Of a stretch of DNA of 64,000 nt, positions 57,398 through 64,000 are shown piece after piece. This DNA comes from Celoporthe dispersa (taxonomy: Eukaryota; Ascomycota; Sordariomycetes; Diaporthales; Cryphonectriaceae): assembly GCA_016584495.1 (NCBI GenBank), contig WAID01000015.1:2356501-2420500 (forward strand), read 5' to 3'. The translations under genes were made by a program, and so were the position numbers. The notes beneath the pieces are model-generated. The model was not told the DNA's origin, ran no database searches, and was given only the letters and a program-made list of their open reading frames with translations. How positions within the stretch are numbered: position 1 is the first letter of the stretch; every line of letters starts with the position of its first letter.

Positions 57398-58688
57398 ATG
57401 GCTGCCTCCCCTCTGGTCGAGCGTCCTGCGCATCCCACCTCCCTCAAGTCTGCCCTCTCCCCTGTGCGACAACAGGCCTCTGCCCAATACTCCTCTTCGA
57501 ATGGAACCCCACAGGCGGCACAGCCGACCGGCCAGGGCGGCCAAGCTACCATGATGGACCTCGCTGAGCAGATCAACCTCGAGGAGAGGAGGAAATATGT
57601 CAAAGGTATACACCCCTCGTCACCGCTCCCTGCGCACCTGTAGCTGATCCTCACCCGCGCCTCTACAGGTAAGAAGCTTGGTGAAGGCACCTACGCCATC
57701 GTAAACCTGGGCCACGCCCGCGCCGACCCCTCCCAACTTGTCGCCATCAAGAAGATCAAGAAGCAGAAGGAATACTCAGAGGGCCTCGCCCCCGATGCCG
57801 TCCGCGAGCTGAAGCACCTCCAGGAGCTCTCCCACCCCAACATCATCTCCCTCCTCTCCGTCTTCTCCACGAAGGACCAGAACCTCTGCCTTGTCCTCGA
57901 ATACCTCCCCCCTGGGCGATCTTGAGATGCTCATCCGCGACCAGGACGGCATCCGCTACGGAACAGCAGACATCAAGGCCTGGATGGGCATGCTGACGCG
58001 GGCCGTCTGGTTCTGCCACGAGAACTACATCCTGCACCGCGATATCAAGCCGAACAACCTGCTGATCGCCGCCGACGGCGAGGTCAAGCTGGCGGATTTC
58101 GGCCTCGCGCGCAGCTTTGCGGACCCGTGGGGTGTAATGACCTCTAATGTCATCACGCGGTGGTACCGTCCGCCCGAGCTGCTCTACGGCGCGAGGCACT
58201 ACAGCGGCGCCGTCGACGTGTGGAGCGTTGGCACGGTCATGGCCGAGATGATCGTCCGCGTCCCGTACCTCCCCGGCAACACCGAGCTGGACCAGATCCA
58301 GCTCATCTGCGACCGCATCGGCACGCCGACCGAGGAGGTCTGGCCCGGCGTGAGCAAGCTGGTCGGCTACGTCCAGCCGGAGCGCGTCGTGCCTCCCCAG
58401 CCCAGGGCCAACTTCCTCCAGACCTTCGGCACCGTCGGCGACGAGGGCGTCGACCTGCTGTGCAAGACACTCGTCCTCGACCCCAAGAAGCGCATCACCG
58501 CGAAGGAGATGCTCGAGCACCCCTGGTGGCGTGCGGAGCCGCGGCCGACCCGGAAGCAGGACCTGCCTCGGAAGGGCGGCGGCGAGGAGAAGATGGGCGC
58601 GGACCTCAAGAGGCGCCCGGGCGTGGTCGACGAGGACCGAGGCGGCAAGGTGGCACGAAAGCTGGACTTTGGAGGCGCCAAGAAATAG
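57398..58688 (+). CDS. KIN28: TFIIH-associated cyclin-dependent kinase Kin28/CDK7 (2 exons, frameshift)
   Basis: Exons 57398-57605 and 57669-58688, 408 aa after one correction. An N-terminal extension of about 68 residues precedes YVKGKKLGEGTYAIVNLG (glycine loop) and VAIKKIKK (catalytic Lys). The C-run 57907-57912 has one base too many; with five C the protein reads LVLEYLPLGDLEML. Then come HRDIKPNNLL (about 191), DFGLARSF (about 212) and the activation segment VMTSNVITRWYRPPELL. VRVPYLPGNTELDQ and GTPTEEVWPGV are characteristic of Kin28/CDK7 rather than other CDKs. Kin28 phosphorylates Ser5/Ser7 of the RNA polymerase II tail and is essential in yeast, so the frame break is unlikely to be real. 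Confidence 0.9.
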
Positions 58689-59059
58689 GATTTCGACGAG
58701 CGCGAGGGTACGCGATTGCATTCTTCTACCGCGTCTCCCAGTATTAGACACCCGGCCTTGGAGAGGGTACGGCGTGGCTGTTGAGCTTTCCCTCACACTG
58801 CCTTGGAGGTGGGCGGCCGGCATTCTGGGGAAAACCGAATATACGGTGAGAGCATCTGGCGGCGTTGTTGATCGAACGGGTCATGCATCCATCATAGGGC
58901 ACCGGCATGTTGGAACGGCTGGTCATGGGTTGGTCTTCACAATTGCATTTTAAGCTATCACCCAAAGCTGTGAGTCCATCGCAGAACATTCCACCCAGGC
59001 GCATTGATGATTGTAACATGAGCCTTGCCGAACCGCCCTAGACAAAGAGCGGCGTTGCG
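58689..59059. other. Convergent 3' intergenic region
   Basis: About 370 bp between the Kin28 stop (plus) and the HET gene stop (minus). No gene is seen. Confidence 0.6.
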
Positions 59060-61262
59060 TTACCACTGGCTTGTCTCTGGAAGCAACCTTCCCAGCTGCG
59101 CAGCTGGGCCATACTGAGCCGGCTGTACCCAAAGTGCTACGATGTCAAAATCAGTTGTCCTTACCGTCTGCACCGCCACCTGGCCAGCGCGGAGTCTGAC
59201 CTCAAGCATGGCATGTACCCCGGCGGCGAAGTTCCCCGGCTGAACCATACAGACGGTATAAGTCGTCGGCCTGGGCGAGGTTTCATAGCGAATCCTGGAC
59301 AGCCCGAGGCGCGGCGGTATACCAGCCTCTGCCACACCTCTGTCAAGAATGAGCCGCAGGCCCATCTGGCTTCCCTTGTCGGGATCCAGCCCCAACGTCC
59401 AACACATGGCCTGGTACACTTGTCCGAACACAACCTCATCCTGTACGAACTGGCCCCACGGTGCATCGTCGAAGACACGATTCATCAAAGCGGCGGCCGG
59501 ACCGCTGTACACCTTCCCAAGGGGCGCCAGATACGTCTTCGCAGCCGCCCTCAAAGAAAGGACCTTGAGGAAGTCTTCGCGGTAGAAGCAGAGCCGGTCC
59601 AGGTCGACCCCTGCCCCCCTGTCGAAGCTGCTCGCTGCAAGGGCCAGCATTTTCCCCATAGCCCCGTTGGTCCAGCTCTGGCACGCAGAGTGGATGTGGC
59701 GGATGATGTCTCCGGTCAGGGGAGTCAGAGTCAGCCAGCTCCACGATTCGATGACTGGCAGACGCTGTCGGTGGTATCTCCAGGATGCGAACGCTCTTGA
59801 CACTGATACCGCAAGGGTCTCCTCCACTCAACGCCGCGTACACTTCCGTCGACAGGTATTCTTTCTCCCGGGCCAGGCCGAGCGAAGGCCTCCAGGCAAG
59901 AGGGGTTTGTGAGGCAGGGTCCAGGAATCCCGACGGGAGACTTGTCGTTGGGGTTATTTTCCATCGTGCCTCGAGCTGGCGGACGGCGTCGTCCAGGAGG
60001 TCCCCCAGCTTGGATTCCTTGCTCAGGCCTTTCGGTTCTTTCCAGCCGGGGCAGTCAGGCCAGATGCCCCGTACCAGATCATGCGTCTGCGTGCACTCCC
60101 TACGGGAGTTTCCCAGCGCTCCCAACATGCGCAAGAATTCGAACACCGTGCGCTTCTCCAAGTCCTCGCCGTCTGCAGCAGGGGTTTTGATCTTGCTCAG
60201 CGCCTGGCCATTCAGAAAGGTGGCGAGGAGCCTTCGCTCCTCTGGGTTCTGCTGCGACCCTGTCTCGCCGTTCGCTGCGTTGGACATCAGGCACCAGGCC
60301 TTCATCGACGAGTCGGCGTCGTGGAAATCCCATAAACCCTTCATGACCACCGCGAAGGCGAAGTGATAGCCCAGCCGGGAGGAAGGCCAGGTGAGACGGT
60401 TCCGGCTAAGACATTCGTCCCAATACAGCCGGGCGCAGATATTCAGCTGCTCACCCCTGGACGGGAAGTCGTGCCATGCTCCGTTGACCAGACCGGTGAT
60501 GAAGCCCTCCCAGGACCAGTGCTTCGCTACTCCTTTTGAGCCTCCCCACCAAGCCTTTGAAAATCTGACGATCACATCGCGGAAAACGCCGTGCCGTACC
60601 ATGGAGGGGCACTGAAGAGTTGCCTCGGATGCCCACACCGCGATCACGCGTTGCGCGTAGTATAGTTCCTGCCGTGGCCACAAGCGCTGGAAGTAGCTCG
60701 CACAGCCCAGGATGTTGTGGCACAGCTGGAACTGGATAAGGTGGCGGTCGCCGAGGGCCTTCATCATGCTGTCCGTGGTTGTTCCCGTGGTCGGGTAGGC
60801 GTGGACGCCGGGGTGAGCGACGCACTCGCACTTCGCGCCGGGGAGAAGCACCAGGACTTCGATCGAGCGGTAGACGTCTGGTATCTTTGCCAGTGTCTCC
60901 TTCACCTCGCTCGGGTCATCTTGGTTGATGGAGAGCTGGTCGATCCAGCAATAGATGTTATCGGCGGAGATTCTCGCCAGGAGGCTGCTGAAGCTGTCCT
61001 TGGAGGACTGGTCGAACCACTCCTGGCCAAGTTCTAGCGTCACCTCCTTTGCTTCCTTCTCGAGATGCCCGATGGACCGACGCTTTCGTTGATAGATGCC
61101 CCAAGTGTAGGAGATAGCGCGAATGGTTTTACGGTCTTTCTCGTTCTCGAGGCTCGCGATCTTCTGCTTGATGACCAGATGCTCTTTGACCAAGTACCTG
61201 CAGCATTTGTCTTTGCAGAGACTAAACTGAAAGACTCTGACATTGTCAGACATGTCTGGCAT
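59060..61262 (-). CDS. HET-domain protein (one frameshift)
   Basis: A single exon, 733 aa after dropping one base in the G4 run at 59719-59722 (C4 in sense). The HET domain occupies about residues 45-200: AISYTWG (49-55), YCWIDQLSINQDD (104-116) and KIPDVYRSIEVLVLLPG (126-142), all in the expected order. A Cys-rich start (CKDKCC) precedes it. The long C-terminal region is helical without a recognised second domain. In frame 1 it becomes Arg/Pro-rich after ADSD, whereas the neighbouring frame continues SLTGDIIRHIHSACQSW with good protein character to a TGA at 59060-59062. HET proteins trigger heterokaryon-incompatibility cell death when matched with a partner; no known partner gene is adjacent. 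Confidence 0.82.
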
Positions 61263-62491
61263 TATGAGGGACCTTTTCTTTTGCGTTTGGTGACTTTTTT
61301 ACTGTGGAGCGCGAATGTTTGAGGTCGGCGTTAGCATTCGATCCTGTTGAATTGCAATCAATGTCTGCCTTTCACGAAACTGAAAGAACATATGTCAGGA
61401 ATTATTGCAAGCTGCCCCCTCTGAGTGCTACGGCTCGGGATTAACTCCTCCACAAGTAATACACTGTGCTCTGAACGAAGGTGAGTTCGCGAAGCTGGCT
61501 AATGCTGAGGAACGCCCCGAGAAATGCCTTCGCGCTTACCCGGTGCTTCTGAATGGCTACGGAGTTCTCGAGGGCAGCACCCAACCATTGCAAGCTGCCC
61601 AATAAGAACCCTACGGGCCCCTAGTCACAGTCCCATCCACACCAGCTCGTATATGCATGTTAAGCGTCAAAACACCCGAGTCCGTGGAATCATTCGTTGG
61701 AGAGAGGTGTATATTTGTGCGGAATGTGTCCGTGAGGCTCGAGCAGTCTCAGTAAATCAGGGGGTCCTTCTTTGGACCGTCCGGAGCACAGCCTCATCCG
61801 TGACCACCTTATAGAACCCCCACAGAGCTTTCGAGAGCAATATAGCAGCAAAACCGGGGTCCGGAGCCTCCGTTCACGTTCACCAGCCTCTTCACCGATC
61901 CTCCAGGTGAAGAGCTGCATATCTAATTTGGTATATAGCATTTCTGCCATCAGCTAGCACAAAATACAGAAACAAATAAAAGAAACTACCAACATTGATT
62001 GAGCGTAAAAGCGTAATATATTTGTGAAAATTAGGTACTATTATAAATCCAGCAGAAAGTATCATGTCAATCCTCAGGCTGAAGAATAATATTAGGTAGG
62101 CGAGAAGGTTTCTTCTGATTGAGGAGAGTAATTAGCGCACGACCCAACGCCGAGCATGTAGAAATCAGCATCTTCGATATCGACACAGACAGTGCACTTA
62201 TAAATAATATATAAAATATATATATATCTGAATATACATGTGTACTTATATATGCATGTCTACTTGGCTGCGTGCATATGAACCACAACAAGCATCTCTT
62301 GCCGCCTTCCTCTTCAGGTCTAGCTAGAGATCCCCAATACTGCCGCTGAGGTGGACCGGTCTCCACTCAAAAAAGTTCCCAGAGATGGTCTGTTCTACCT
62401 CTCCCGCCGTGAATAGACGACCGAATCTTCTTGCGAGTTCATACAACAATGCAACTCCGTTCATTGCCATAACCCACCACAACAACAGAGA
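61263..62491. promoter_or_regulatory. Divergent intergenic region, HET / KNOP1-like
   Basis: About 1.2 kb between divergent starts. 61950-62280 is strongly AT-rich with a (TA)n stretch near 62209-62226. No gene is recognised. Confidence 0.5.
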
Positions 62492-63948
62492 ATGTCTGCG
62501 ACAGACGGCGCCAGCAACTTCGAGGGGCTGCATCCCGACAGACTGAAGGGTTTGACCTCGGCTCAAGGTATTTATTTATCTACAACGCTCCGTTGCCCTT
62601 GTTGCTTCGTCACACCGGACACTGCGAAAGAGCACCGAAGGGCTACTGTCTCTACGTCTTCCCCTCTCACACATAAACACACCACATCATCACCATCACC
62701 CCTTCAAATACCAAAGTTAACACCTCCATCCCACCACAGGTGATAAGAATGCCTACCACAGAGAACACGAGCGCCAGCAGCGCGCCCTCCTCCGCAAAAA
62801 CAAGCGCCACGAAAAAGCCGAAGCAAAAGTCGCCCGCAAGGCTAACGTGCAGCGCGCCGGCAAGTGGACCGGCGAGCGCAGGGAGGCCGATAAGCTCAAG
62901 AAGAAGGCCAGCCGGGCGGTCAAGGCCGAGAAGACACGGCGGCGCGGGCAGCTGGAAGAGCAGGCAGAGCGGATCCTGTCCGAGGCGGGCAAGGCGCTGG
63001 TGAGGCGGAAGGCCGTGGAGGCGCTGCGGGAGGAGGAGAATGAGGTTGTGCAGCAGCTGCGCAAGAAGGAGACGGTAAACCTCACTCCTCTTGAGGAGGC
63101 CGGTTTTGACGGCTCCGAACCCGACGAGGCCGTGATCGAGGAAGCGCCAGAGAAAGCCGATAAGATGAACAAGAAGGAGAAGAAGAAGTCAAAAAAGTCC
63201 AAGTCTACCAAGGAGGCCGTCGAGGAGGAAGAGGACAGAGAGGCCCAGCCGGTAGAGGCATCCTCAAAGAAAGAGAAGAAGGACTCCAAGAAGAAGTCCA
63301 AGAGGCCTGACGAACCTACACTAGAGGACCAGCCAAGCGCAGAGTCAACCAAGAAGCGCAAGAAGGACAAGAAGTCCAAGAAGGGGCCCAAGGAAGAAGT
63401 CAAGGCAGAGGTCCTGGCGGCGGGTGCAGAGGAGGCTATGAAGTCCGCCAAGAAGGACAAGAAGCGCAAGCGAGACGCGGACGCTGAGGTGGCCGAGGAG
63501 GTATCGTCTAGCAAGAAAGCAAAGAAGGCCAAGAAACGGGAGCGAGACACCGATGCCGCGGCGAAGGAAGCAGAGGCCGAGGAGGAGGAGGGGAAGCCAT
63601 CCAAGAAGAAGGCGAAGAAGGACAAGTCCAAGAAAGAGAAGAAGTCCGCTGAAGCAAAGGGAGACGACAGAGGACAACTCCGGCGCCGCCGTATCTGAGG
63701 CTGACGCGCAGAACTGGAACGTGAGCGAGCTGGAAGGCGGTGCTGCGCGACAGGCTAAGTTCCTCCGACTTCTCGGGGGCAAGCATGCCGGTGTGTCGGC
63801 GACGGCGGGCAGGGGCGGTGCCGGGTCATCATCATCTCGCGCACACCTCGATATCAACAAGGTCTCCAGCGAGCTGGCGCAACAGTTCGAGGCGGGTCGC
63901 AAGATGAAGTGGGAGATGGGCGGACAGCACAAGGGACTCGGTGCATAA
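62492..63948 (+). CDS. Lysine-rich protein with C-terminal SMAP domain, KNOP1-like (2 exons, frameshift)
   Basis: Exons 62492-62567 and 62740-63948, 427 aa after one correction. The first 25 residues are acidic/neutral. After the intron (gtattt...cacag) comes a helical Arg/Lys/Glu-rich region (HREHERQQRALLRKNKR), then many KKSKK/KKEKK blocks between acidic stretches, typical of nucleolar proteins. The C-terminus NWNVSELEGGAARQAKFLRL followed by LLGGK matches the small-acidic-protein-like (SMAP) domain found at the end of animal KNOP1. The end (KMKWEMGGQHKGLG) is also conserved-looking. The frame changes at aaaggg (63656-63661), where one base is extra. Nucleolar location and a role in ribosome or chromatin biology are inference. 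Confidence 0.75.
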
Positions 63949-64000
63949 GCTTAGGCGTTGGTTAAAAAATTCACTTGGAATTCATATGCGAATGTCGACA

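Noticed and set aside
57843..58823. 326-codon minus-strand frame
   Set aside because: Antisense of Kin28; no domain.
62753..63631. 292-codon minus-strand Ser/Phe-rich frame
   Set aside because: Antisense of the lysine-rich KNOP1-like gene (AAG read as CTT, TTC or TCT).

Overview
The window is nuclear DNA of a filamentous ascomycete (Pezizomycotina, most likely a sordariomycete). The reasons are short GT-AG introns (about 50-170 nt), GC-rich coding sequence, a HET-domain gene, a Frag1/DRAM/Sfk1 gene, an eisosome Eis1 gene, a fungal SCAP-type sterol sensor with a WD-repeat tail, and a short fungal bZIP. Genes lie on both strands at roughly one per 4 kb. I see no rRNA, tRNA, CRISPR array or intact transposon.

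Layout. 0-10 kb is gene-poor and partly AT-rich. It holds a lineage-specific GNAT-like gene (2.8-4.9 kb) behind palindromes, a doubtful small minus-strand gene, and a single-pass Ser/Thr-rich membrane protein (7.2-8.7 kb). 10-33 kb is the conserved core: a Myb/SANT-like nuclear protein; a JMJD7-type JmjC hydroxylase head-to-head with SCAP across about 3 kb; a TPR-like fragment; recyclin-1 (F-box plus CaaX); an Irc20/SHPRH SNF2-RING protein; and mitoribosomal mS41, divergent from Irc20. 33-51 kb is gene-poor with a bZIP factor, a divergent 14-3-3-like protein and a tyrosine phosphatase. 51-64 kb is dense again: Eis1, a Frag1/Sfk1 family membrane protein, the TFIIH kinase Kin28/CDK7, a HET protein and a lysine-rich SMAP-domain (KNOP1-like) protein.

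The genes form no single pathway. Membrane and plasma-membrane biology recurs (surface sensor-like protein, SCAP, recyclin, Eis1, Sfk1-like), next to nuclear and transcription factors (Myb, Irc20, bZIP, Kin28, KNOP1-like).

The most striking property of the sequence is a series of one-base frame breaks inside conserved genes, mostly in mononucleotide runs. Ten are well supported, in eight genes, and two or three more are tentative. Because one hits the normally essential Kin28 gene, assembly or base-calling error is the likeliest cause, so gene models here need manual frame repair. I did not find a convincing new multi-gene system. The best candidates for new biology are the GNAT-like gene with its palindromic upstream region, the repeat-bearing Myb-like protein, the divergent 14-3-3-like protein and the HET protein.
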